NCBI GenBank assembly: GCA_964541695.1 | Contig: CAZIRB010000011.1 | Span: 1 to 37,138, forward strand | DNA: 37,138 nucleotides | Reading direction: 5' to 3' | Origin: CAZKGE01 sp964541695 | Lineage (GTDB): Bacteria > Bacillota > Clostridia > Christensenellales > CAG-138 | Shown here: piece by piece, positions 1-7,247 of the stretch | Position numbering within the stretch: the stretch's first letter is position 1 | Layout of the letters: each line of letters begins with the position of its first letter | The notes under the pieces: generated by a model | Seen by the model: the letters and a program-made list of their open reading frames with translations, nothing else | What the model was told of the DNA's origin: nothing | Database searches by the model: none | Position numbers and translations under genes: made by a program

Positions 1-232
1 AGTGAGCAAGGGAGCACAGGCCCATAGGGGCGTGTGCGACCATTGCGAACTGTGGAAAGGGGCAAAGCCTGCGCAATCCCCCCCTGTACCAACCCGCGGC
101 CGGTCACTGTTTTCGGCCGTTTTTATTTTCCAACAATTCCCCGTCCGGCCCGCCGCGCTCCAAAACGCCTCGTTTCGCGCCGGGTTCCGGCAAAGCCGGG
201 CGCGCGGTCGCGCCGCGCTGCATATTTGGAAT
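1..232. other. Intergenic segment, start of window
   Basis: No convincing gene is seen here. The short open frames are G+C-driven and lack ribosome-binding sites or family resemblance. The stretch holds one intrinsic terminator, followed by about 100 bases of G+C-rich sequence with short inverted repeats and no assignable function. The next promoter begins at 233. Confidence 0.5.
97..129 (+). terminator. Intrinsic terminator of a gene upstream of the window
   Basis: Two self-complementary CGGCCG arms (97-102 and 114-119) can pair around an 11-base loop and are followed by TTTTTATTTT. This is a classic plus-strand rho-independent terminator and implies a rightward gene ending before the window. 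Confidence 0.65.
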
Positions 233-261
233 TTGACTTTTCTGTGAAGAAGGTATATATT
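233..261 (+). promoter_or_regulatory. SigA-type promoter for the acyltransferase/ligase pair
   Basis: TTGACT (233-238), a 17-base spacer and TATATT (256-261) form a near-consensus vegetative promoter. Transcription would start near 268, giving a leader of about 54 bases before the ATG at 322. Confidence 0.65.
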
Positions 262-274
262 TTTCATACTTATT

Positions 275-289
275 TGTACTTGTTGTACA
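275..289. promoter_or_regulatory. Possible operator: TGTAC-N5-GTACA inverted repeat
   Basis: TGTAC (275-279) and GTACA (285-289) form a perfect inverted repeat with a 5-base spacer, just downstream of the predicted start site. The same bases also read as a direct repeat of TTGTAC with a 9-base period. Position and symmetry fit a repressor site. The regulator is unknown. Confidence 0.35.
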
Positions 290-307
290 GCATTATTCAG
301 ACTGGGA

Positions 308-316
308 TGGTATAAC
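308..316 (+). promoter_or_regulatory. Second possible promoter, extended -10 next to the start codon
   Basis: TGG-TATAAC (308-316) matches an extended -10 and ends five bases before the ATG at 322. Transcription from it would begin at about the A of the ATG, giving a leaderless mRNA. No -35 is apparent. Confidence 0.35.
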
Positions 317-321
317 GAAGG

Positions 322-1215
322 ATGGAAAGCGCAGTAAAACGCAGGCGCGGCGACCGGCGGGACGCCACGCTTGTACGGAACCTGGACTCGATGCATATGT
401 TCATGCCGTTCATGCTGCCAAACCGCGCGGACAACGAGGCGTTCCTCCAGGAGCTGGTCGATTTAACGAGCGTCGAGGCCTATCTGGAACAAAAGAACGC
501 GGCAAATCCGCAGCACAAGTACACGATGTTCCACGTCATCCTCGCCGCGCTCGCGCGCACGATCCAGATGCGGCCGCTGCTGAACCGCTTCATCATCGGC
601 GGGCGCTACTACGACCGCAGGCATATCTCGTTTTCGTTCATTGCCAAGAAGGCCTTCTCCGACACGGGCGACGAATCCATCGTAATATTGAAATACGACC
701 CCGAGAGCGAAAAAAGCAGCATCGACATGATTCACGACAAGCTGTGCGATTTCGTCTATTCGCTGCGCGTGCACGACAAGAAGGACAATACGACCGACAT
801 CCTCGACACATTGGCCAAGGCGCCGCTGCCGATCCGCCGGCTGCTCGTCCACACGCTGCGCGTGCTCAACGCGCACGGCAAAATGCCCAGGGACCTCGAG
901 GCCGAGGATCCGTACAACAGCACGGTGTTCATCTCGAACCTCGGCTCCATCAAGCTCAACGCCGGCTATCACCACCTGACGAACTGGGGCACGAACTCCG
1001 TGTTCGTCGTTGTCGGCGAGAAGCATCCGCACCCGTACTACGACGCCGAGGGCAATGTGACGATGCGCTCCTCGCTGTCGCTCGGCATCACGCTCGACGA
1101 GCGCATTGCCGACGGGTACTATTTCTCGCGCACGATCCAACTGCTCCGGCATCTGCTGCAGCATCCCGAGCTGCTTGACACAAAAGCAAAGGAGGCTCTT
1201 GACATTGCATACTGA
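322..1215 (+). CDS. 2-oxoacid dehydrogenase E2/CAT-like acyltransferase, catalytic domain only
   Basis: 297 residues. The whole protein resembles the catalytic core of dihydrolipoamide acyltransferases (E2) and chloramphenicol acetyltransferase, without lipoyl or E3-binding domains. The C-terminal motif that is normally DHRxxDG reads DERIADG at about 259-265, followed by a helix like the E2 C-terminus (HLLQHPELL). The catalytic His is therefore Glu in this copy, so ordinary CAT chemistry is doubtful. The gene overlaps the acyl-CoA ligase start and has no good Shine-Dalgarno: GAAGG abuts the ATG. Context suggests transfer or handling of an acyl group activated by the ligase. The substrate is unknown. 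Family membership is fairly secure, activity is not. Confidence 0.75.
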   Translation: MESAVKRRRGDRRDATLVRNLDSMHMFMPFMLPNRADNEAFLQELVDLTSVEAYLEQKNAANPQHKYTMFHVILAALARTIQMRPLLNRFIIGGRYYDRRHISFSFIAKKAFSDTGDESIVILKYDPESEKSSIDMIHDKLCDFVYSLRVHDKKDNTTDILDTLAKAPLPIRRLLVHTLRVLNAHGKMPRDLEAEDPYNSTVFISNLGSIKLNAGYHHLTNWGTNSVFVVVGEKHPHPYYDAEGNVTMRSSLSLGITLDERIADGYYFSRTIQLLRHLLQHPELLDTKAKEALDIAY

Positions 1216-2920
1216 ACCGATCAAAGCGCCGTGGCTGAAGTTTTACGGCGAGGTGCCGCATTCCCTGACCTATCCGGACGGGTCGATGTTCGACCTGATC
1301 GAGCGCCAGGTTGAAAAATACCCGAACTATACGGCGTTCATGTTCATGGGCAAGCGCACGAGCTACCGCGCGATGGCCGCGGCCGTGCGCAAAACGGCGA
1401 AGGCGTTCTCCGCGCTCGGCGTAAAGGAGAACGACCGCGTGATGCTCTGCATGCCGAACTGCCCGCAGATCGTGCTGTGCTTCTACGCGCTCAACCTCAT
1501 CGGCGCGGTGGCCGTGATGGTGCATCCGCTCTCGAGCGTCGGCGAGATGGCGTTCTTCCTCAAGGATTCGGGCAGCCGCGTCGTCGTCACGCTCGACCAG
1601 TTCTGCGAGAAATTCGAGCAGGTGCGGCAGGACGCGCCGATCGACAAGCTTGTTTTGACCAGCGTCGCGGACGGACTTTCGGCGGTCAAATCCGTGCTGT
1701 ACCGGCTGACCCAGGGCCGCAAGATCCCGGCCGCGCCGAAGCTAGGCCACATCGTGCACTGGAAGGCGTTCATCAAGGGCGCCGACGGCGTCAAAACCGA
1801 CCCCTGCGTCTCGCGCAAGGGGTCCGATCCCGCCGCGATCCTGTTCTCCGGCGGCACGACGGGCGTGACGAAGGGCATTTTGCTCTCCAACCTGAACTTC
1901 AACGCGCTGGCGCTGCAGACCGCGGCGATGGGCAACTGCGTCCTGACCGGCAAGCGCATGCTCGCCGCGATGCCGATGTTCCACGGCTTCGGCCTCGGCG
2001 TGTGCATCCACACGATGCTCTCGCAGGCGGGCACGGCGATCCTCGTGCCGCGCGTCTCCGTCGAAAGCTACGCCAAGCTCCTCAAGAAGGAGAAGCCGAA
2101 CTACATCGCGGGCGTGCCGACGCTGTTTGAGGGCATCACGCGCAATCCGTTCATACAGGGCGTGGACCTCTCGTGCCTGCTCGGCGTGTTCTCCGGCGGC
2201 GACTCGCTCTCGATCGAGCTGAAAAAGAAGTTCGACCGCTTCCTCAAGGAGCACAACGCGTCCGTGCAGATCCGCGAGGGCTACGGCACGACCGAGTGCG
2301 TGACCGCAAGCTGCCTCACCCCGTACGACATGTACCGCGAGGGCAGCATCGGCCTGCCGTTCCCGGACACGTTCTACAAGATCGTCAAGGTCGGCACGGC
2401 CGACGAGGTCCCCTACGGCGAGGAGGGCGAGATCGCGCTCACCGGCCCGTCCGTCATGCTCGAGTACATCAACCAGCCCGAGGAGACGAAGAATACGCTC
2501 AAAACGCACGCCGACGGCCGCGTCTGGCTGCACACGGGCGACCTCGGCACGATGGACGCCGACGGCTTCGTCTACTTTAAGCAGCGCATCAAGCGCATGA
2601 TCATAACAAGCGGCTACAACGTCTACCCCTCGCAGCTTGAGAACGTGATCGACGCGCACGAAAGCGTGCTGATGAGCTGCGTCATCGGCGTGCCCGACTC
2701 GTACAAGATACAGAAGGTCAAGGCCTTCGTCGTGCTGCGTCCCGGCGTCGAGCCCTCGCCCGAGCTGCGCGACGAGCTGCTCGCGCACTGCGAAAAGCAT
2801 ATCGCCAAGTACGCCATGCCGTACGACATCGAGTTCCGCCGCGAGCTGCCCAAGACACTCGTCGGCAAGGTCGCCTATACCGTGCTCGAGAAAGAGGAGC
2901 TCGAACGGGCGGCCGGTTAG
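1205..2920 (+). CDS. AMP-dependent acyl-CoA synthetase/ligase
   Basis: About 571 residues. It is a class I adenylate-forming enzyme that would activate a carboxylic acid as acyl-AMP and then acyl-CoA. All core motifs are visible: the P-loop SGGTTGVTKG, the YGTTE motif, the HTGD motif followed by the hinge and GYNVYPSQLE region, and the C-terminal PKTLVGK with the catalytic Lys. Chain length and substrate cannot be read from sequence. Start: an upstream ATG in frame at 1106 lies deep inside the preceding gene. AAAGGAGG (about 1187-1194) instead points to TTG at 1205 (spacing 10) or TTG at 1199 (spacing 4). Either way the gene overlaps the acyltransferase end at 1215, implying translational coupling. 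Confidence 0.85.
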   Translation: MHTEPIKAPWLKFYGEVPHSLTYPDGSMFDLIERQVEKYPNYTAFMFMGKRTSYRAMAAAVRKTAKAFSALGVKENDRVMLCMPNCPQIVLCFYALNLIGAVAVMVHPLSSVGEMAFFLKDSGSRVVVTLDQFCEKFEQVRQDAPIDKLVLTSVADGLSAVKSVLYRLTQGRKIPAAPKLGHIVHWKAFIKGADGVKTDPCVSRKGSDPAAILFSGGTTGVTKGILLSNLNFNALALQTAAMGNCVLTGKRMLAAMPMFHGFGLGVCIHTMLSQAGTAILVPRVSVESYAKLLKKEKPNYIAGVPTLFEGITRNPFIQGVDLSCLLGVFSGGDSLSIELKKKFDRFLKEHNASVQIREGYGTTECVTASCLTPYDMYREGSIGLPFPDTFYKIVKVGTADEVPYGEEGEIALTGPSVMLEYINQPEETKNTLKTHADGRVWLHTGDLGTMDADGFVYFKQRIKRMIITSGYNVYPSQLENVIDAHESVLMSCVIGVPDSYKIQKVKAFVVLRPGVEPSPELRDELLAHCEKHIAKYAMPYDIEFRRELPKTLVGKVAYTVLEKEELERAAG

Positions 2921-2940
2921 GCGGGAGAATGGAATGAAGT

Positions 2941-2972
2941 AAAGCGCCCGCGCAGAAATGCGCGGGCGCTTT
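2941..2972. terminator. Bidirectional terminator between convergent genes
   Basis: A perfect 13-bp stem, AAAGCGCCCGCGC with its complement, closes a 6-base loop. The A/T ends give short U tracts in both directions. It can end the ligase transcript and also glgA transcripts arriving from the right. Confidence 0.75.
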
Positions 2973-2987
2973 GATATCGGGGGTACG

Positions 2988-3130
2988 CTGGAAGCTCCGC
3001 CTCCAGACCTCCGCCAAAGGGCCTTAGGCCCTTTGGAAACCCATTCTGTTCCAGGCACTCAATGGATACCGGCTCGCCGGGTTCCAAGGGCCTCTGGCCC
3101 TTGGCGGAGGCTTGGAGGCGGAGCCTCCAA
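2988..3130. repeat. Paired double-hairpin intergenic element, copy I
   Basis: Left unit: an outer hairpin CTGGAAGC/GCCTCCAG (2988-3006, one mismatch) and an inner hairpin with arms CCAAAGGGCC/GGCCCTTTGG (3014-3036). Right unit, inverted: inner hairpin CCAAGGGCC/GGCCCTTGG (3084-3104) and outer hairpin TTGGAGGC/GCCTCCAA (3112-3130). Conserved links are GGAAACCC on the left and GGGTTCC on the right. Outside the right unit lies a C-rich run of degenerate CCCTCGTCCCC repeats (3131-3180) up to the glgA stop. In this copy both outer hairpins are of the TTGGAGGC class. Confidence 0.85.
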
Positions 3131-3188
3131 CGTACCCTCGTCCCCCGTACCCTCGCCCCTCGTCCCCCGTACCCTCGCTCCTTACCCC

Positions 3189-4730
3189 TCAGCCCGCACT
3201 TTCCACCTTCTTGCGCGGCTCCTTTGCCGCGGCCCCCGGCTCCTTCGCCTTTGCCTGCCTATTCGCGGGCTTGGGCACGGCCGCGGGCTGCGCCTTGGGC
3301 AGCAGGAGGTCGTACATGCGCAGGTACTCCGCGGCGGAGACGGCCCACGAGAAGTCCTTGGCCATACCGCTTCGGATCAGGCCCTCGAAAGCCTCGCGAT
3401 TGCCCGCGTACAGGTCGGCCGCGCGCTCGATCGCGTTCAGCATCTCGTGCGCGTTGTAGTTGGCGAACGAAAAGCCGTCGCCCTCGCCGGTAAAGCGGTT
3501 GTACGGCCGCACGGTATCGCGCAGGCCGCCGGTCTCGCGCACGACGGGCACGGCGCCGTAGCGCATCGCGATCATCTGCGAAAGTCCGCAGGGCTCGAAC
3601 TGCGACGGCATCAAAAACAGGTCCGCGCCGGCGTAGATGCGGTGCGCGAGGCCCTCGTTGAGGCCGGAACGGAACGCCACGCGATGCGGATAGCGCCACT
3701 CGGCCCAGCTCAAAAAGTCCGCAAAATGCTTGTCCCCCGCGCCGAGGAACACGAGCTGCACGCACCTTTTCAAGATATCGGTCAGCACGCGCTCGACGAG
3801 GTCGAGCCCCTTCTGCGCCGAGAGCCGCGCGATAAAGCCGATGAGCGGCACATTAGCCTCCTCGGCAAGCCCGCACTCGCGCTGCAAAAGCCGCTTGCAC
3901 TCCGCCTTGCCGGAGCGGTCGGAGGCCGTATAGTGCGCGCTTAGGAAGCGGTCGGTGCCCGGGTCGAAGACGACGGTGTCGATGCCGTTGAGGATCCCCG
4001 TCACGCCGTCGCCGCGCGCGCGGAGGAGCCCGTCGAGCCGCTCACCGTAGTACTCGGTCAAAATCTCGTTCGCGTAGGTCGGGCTCACGGTGCTGATGCG
4101 GTCCGAGAACACGATGCCGGCCTTCATGCAGTTAACGTTGCCGTAGAACTCCAGGCACGACGGCGTAAACAGCGCGTTGTCGAGGCCGAGGCGGCCGTTG
4201 AGCGCCATCCAGTCGAACACGCCCTGATAGCGCAAATTGTGGATCGAGAACACCGTGCGCACGCGCGCGTATTCCAGGCGATTGGCGTACTGCGTGCGCA
4301 AGAGCGCGGCCACAAGGCCCGTCTGCCAGTCGTTTAAGTGCAGAATGTCCGGGAAGAAGCCGATCCTGGGCAGAATCTCGAGCACCGCGCGCGAGAAGAA
4401 CGCGAACCGCCAGCCCTCGGCGATGCCGTCGCCGTAGATACCGTCGCCGTAAAAATAGTCCTCGTTGTCGATGAAATAGTAGGTCACGCCGTTGTCGACG
4501 ACCTCCTCGACGCCGACGAACACGTGCTCCTGACCGAACAGGATCAAAAAATCGCACACGTGCCGCATACGGCTTTTCCAATAGTCGTCGATGATCCGGT
4601 ACTTCGGCAGCACGACGCGCACGTCCGCGCCGAGATTGCGCAGCGCGACCGGCAGCGAGCCCGCCACGTCGGCAAGCCCGCCGGTCTTGACGAACGGGAC
4701 GCATTCGCTCACGCAATAGAGTATTTTCAT
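3189..4730 (-). CDS. glgA: Glycogen synthase (ADP-glucose starch synthase)
   Basis: 513 residues, GT-B fold family GT5. It extends alpha-1,4-glucan from ADP-glucose. The N-terminal KTGGLADV motif (15-22, nucleotide-sugar binding) and the C-terminal EPCGL (near 380) and TGGLRDTV motifs are present. The last 40 or so residues are an Ala/Pro/Lys-rich basic tail beyond the usual end of the family and are probably disordered. It is the last gene of the minus-strand order glgB-glgC-glgD-glgA, about 170 bases after glgD. The ATG is preceded by GGAAGGA. It converges on the acyl-CoA ligase, with a repeat element between them. Confidence 0.95.
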   Translation of the reverse strand: MKILYCVSECVPFVKTGGLADVAGSLPVALRNLGADVRVVLPKYRIIDDYWKSRMRHVCDFLILFGQEHVFVGVEEVVDNGVTYYFIDNEDYFYGDGIYGDGIAEGWRFAFFSRAVLEILPRIGFFPDILHLNDWQTGLVAALLRTQYANRLEYARVRTVFSIHNLRYQGVFDWMALNGRLGLDNALFTPSCLEFYGNVNCMKAGIVFSDRISTVSPTYANEILTEYYGERLDGLLRARGDGVTGILNGIDTVVFDPGTDRFLSAHYTASDRSGKAECKRLLQRECGLAEEANVPLIGFIARLSAQKGLDLVERVLTDILKRCVQLVFLGAGDKHFADFLSWAEWRYPHRVAFRSGLNEGLAHRIYAGADLFLMPSQFEPCGLSQMIAMRYGAVPVVRETGGLRDTVRPYNRFTGEGDGFSFANYNAHEMLNAIERAADLYAGNREAFEGLIRSGMAKDFSWAVSAAEYLRMYDLLLPKAQPAAVPKPANRQAKAKEPGAAAKEPRKKVESAG

Positions 4731-4899
4731 GTAGAATTCGGTCCTTCCGGAGTTGATGCTTCCCCCGCAAAACGCGCCGGGACGGCGGGAGTTCCGGCCG
4801 GCATATCATGCCGCCGAATCCGCGCGCGGCCGGGCCTTAACGCGGCCACACGCGCGATATGCCGCCAATAGCAAACAGGCTTTGCCGTTTTGCCGCGCG

Positions 4900-6024
4900 C
4901 TATACCACCGCGTTTTTGCGCAGGATGATGGGGAAGCTGTCGTAGCCGATCAGCGTGCGGCCGGGCTGCAATCGCGCGCCCTTGTCGATGATCACGTGGT
5001 CGAGTGCGCAGCCCTCGCCGACCTCGACGCCCTGCATCAGGATCGAGTCGCGCACGACCGCGTCCTTGCACACCCTTACGCCGCGGAACAGGATGCTGTT
5101 CTCGACGGAGCCGTCGATCTCGCAGCCGTCGGCGAGCATCGCGTTCGACACGCGCGCGTTTTTGCCGTACTTGGCGGACACCTCGTCCTTGACCTTCGTA
5201 TAGATCGGGTGCTCGCCGTTGAACAGGTCCGCGCGCACGCTGTGGTCGAGCAGCGCCATGTTGTGGTCGAAAAAGCTCTTGACGGAGTTGAGCCGCGCGA
5301 CGTAGCCGTCGTAGCGGTAGCCGTAGCAGACGAACTCGTCCGAGCGGCGCACGAGCACGTCGCGCACGTAGTTGATGTCCCCGCGCGCGTAAGCCGCCTC
5401 CACGGTCTCGACAAACAGGCGCTTGTCCATGATCATGACGTCGCAGCTCTGGAACGGCGCGCGCGGCTTGTACGGATCGAGCTCGATTTCGACGATGCGG
5501 CCATCGTCCGCGAGCGTGAAGCGCAGGTCCTTGTCCTGGTCCTCGGGATCGAACTTGTCGCTCTCGTTGTACATGAGCGTAATGTCCGCGCCGGTGTCGA
5601 TGTGCTGCTGCAGCATGTCGGTGAACGTGGTGTTGAATATCGTATGGCTGCCGGAGAGGATCATGTACTGCTGCGGGCAGCGGCGCACAAAGCCCAGGCA
5701 GGCGCGGAACGCGTCCACGCTGCCGCGGTACAGCCCGGTGTTCTCCTTGGTCTGGAACGGCGGGATCATGAACAGCCCCTCGCGCTTTCTGTGCAGGTCC
5801 CATTCCTTGCCGGAGCCGAGATGGTCCATGAGCGAGTGGTAGTTCTTCTGCGTGATGAGGCCGACGCTCGCCACGCCGGAGTTGACGAGGCTCGAGAGCA
5901 CGAAGTCGATGCAGCGGTAGCGCCCGCCGAACGGCACCGCCGCCACCGCACGCGACACCGTCAGATCGCGCAGCTTCGGATTGTCCTCGCCCGTGTAGAT
6001 GAGCCCGAACGCGTCGCTGATCAT
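4900..6024 (-). CDS. glgD: ADP-glucose pyrophosphorylase, GlgD regulatory subunit
   Basis: 374 residues. The nucleotidyltransferase fold has a C-terminal left-handed beta-helix (hexapeptide repeats from about residue 285). The N-terminus MISDAFGLIYTGED lacks the GGxGxRL pyrophosphorylase signature kept by the adjacent GlgC, the known mark of the Firmicute GlgD subunit that forms a GlgC/GlgD heterotetramer and tunes activity. The chosen ATG overlaps the glgC stop as ATGA. Upstream in-frame Met codons lie inside glgC and are not used. Confidence 0.92.
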   Translation of the reverse strand: MISDAFGLIYTGEDNPKLRDLTVSRAVAAVPFGGRYRCIDFVLSSLVNSGVASVGLITQKNYHSLMDHLGSGKEWDLHRKREGLFMIPPFQTKENTGLYRGSVDAFRACLGFVRRCPQQYMILSGSHTIFNTTFTDMLQQHIDTGADITLMYNESDKFDPEDQDKDLRFTLADDGRIVEIELDPYKPRAPFQSCDVMIMDKRLFVETVEAAYARGDINYVRDVLVRRSDEFVCYGYRYDGYVARLNSVKSFFDHNMALLDHSVRADLFNGEHPIYTKVKDEVSAKYGKNARVSNAMLADGCEIDGSVENSILFRGVRVCKDAVVRDSILMQGVEVGEGCALDHVIIDKGARLQPGRTLIGYDSFPIILRKNAVV

Positions 6025-7247
6025 AGCGCGGCCTCCTTGCAGAACCAGTTGTCGTTCGCAATCGTGCCCTGCGGCAGGTACGCGCCCGCCCGGATGCACA
6101 CGTCGTTGCCGACGAGCGTGATGTCGCCGGTTAAGCAGTTATCGACGCTCTCGCCGTCGCGCAACTGCCCGCCGATCACCGCGTTCTCGCCGATGCTGGA
6201 GTTCTCGCCGATAATCGACTTATACACTTGGGCCCCCGCGGCCACAAACGCGCCGGGCATCAATATTGAGTCGACCACGCGCGCGTTCTTCTGCACCGTC
6301 ACGCCCGCAAACAGCACGCTGTGCTCGACGCGGCCGAACACGCGCGAGCCCTCGGTCACGAGGCTCTGCGTCACCACCGCGCCGCGGCCGACATAGTGCG
6401 GCGGCATCACGGGGTTGCGGCTGTATATGCGCCAGAGCGGGTCGTTGAGGTTGAGCTTGGGAGGGTCGGAGATTAAGTCCATGTTGCTCTCCCACAGGCT
6501 CTGCACGGTGCCGACGTCCTTCCAGTACCCGTTGAATTCATAGGCGTACATCGGCACGTTCGCGGCGAGCATGGCGGGAATGATGTTTTTGCCGAAGTCG
6601 TTCTCGCTCTCCGGGTCGCGCGTGTCCCGCTCCATGAACTCCTTTAAAAGCGGCCAGTCGAAGATATAGATGCCCATCGAGGCCATGTTGGACCTGGGTT
6701 TTTTCGGCTTTTCCGTAAACGCCGTGACGCGCAGCTTCTCGTCGGTCTCCATAATGCCGAACCGGTGCGCCTCCTCGATCGCCACGGGCAGCACCGCGAT
6801 CGTCGCAGCCGCGCCGTTTTTAATATGCGATTTGAGCATCTTTGCGTAGTCCATCTTGTAGATGTGGTCGCCCGAGAGGATCAGCACATACTTGGGGTCG
6901 TACTGGTCGACAAACTCCCGGTTTTGATAGATGGCGTCCGCCGTGCCGCTGTACCAGCGCCCGTCCGCGCCGGTCATAAACGGCGGCAGCACGAACACGC
7001 CGCCGTTCATGCGGTCGAGGTCCCAGTGCTGGCCGGTGCCGATATAGGCGTTGAGCGCGAGCGGCCGGTACTGCGTCAAAACGCCCACCGTGTCGATGTC
7101 CGAATTGACGCAGTTGGAAAGCGGAAAGTCGATGATCCGGTATTTGCCGCCGAACGGCACGGCCGGCTTGGCCATGTTGGAGGTCAGTACGCCGAGGCGG
7201 CTTCCCTGACCGCCGGCAAGCAGCATGGCAACGATTCTTTTCTTCAC
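6021..7247 (-). CDS. glgC: Glucose-1-phosphate adenylyltransferase, catalytic subunit
   Basis: 408 residues. It makes ADP-glucose from ATP and glucose-1-phosphate, the committed step of glycogen synthesis. Visible motifs are LAGGQGSRLG (10-19), KPAVPFGGKYRIIDF, GTADAI and a C-terminal beta-helix. The start is GTG at 7247 with a GGGGGA ribosome-binding site, abutting the glgB stop (TAG at 7250-7248). Its own stop overlaps the glgD start. The tight packing implies coupled translation of the two subunits. Confidence 0.95.
   Translation of the reverse strand: MKKRIVAMLLAGGQGSRLGVLTSNMAKPAVPFGGKYRIIDFPLSNCVNSDIDTVGVLTQYRPLALNAYIGTGQHWDLDRMNGGVFVLPPFMTGADGRWYSGTADAIYQNREFVDQYDPKYVLILSGDHIYKMDYAKMLKSHIKNGAAATIAVLPVAIEEAHRFGIMETDEKLRVTAFTEKPKKPRSNMASMGIYIFDWPLLKEFMERDTRDPESENDFGKNIIPAMLAANVPMYAYEFNGYWKDVGTVQSLWESNMDLISDPPKLNLNDPLWRIYSRNPVMPPHYVGRGAVVTQSLVTEGSRVFGRVEHSVLFAGVTVQKNARVVDSILMPGAFVAAGAQVYKSIIGENSSIGENAVIGGQLRDGESVDNCLTGDITLVGNDVCIRAGAYLPQGTIANDNWFCKEAAL

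Noticed and set aside
1..315. Two short frames at the left edge (2-247 and 34-315)
   Set aside because: They run across a terminator and a promoter, lack ribosome-binding sites and resemble no protein.
1106..1204. ATG 1106 as start of the acyl-CoA ligase
   Set aside because: It lies over 100 bases inside the preceding gene with a Cys/Ser-rich translation unlike ligase N-termini; AAAGGAGG supports TTG 1205 or 1199.
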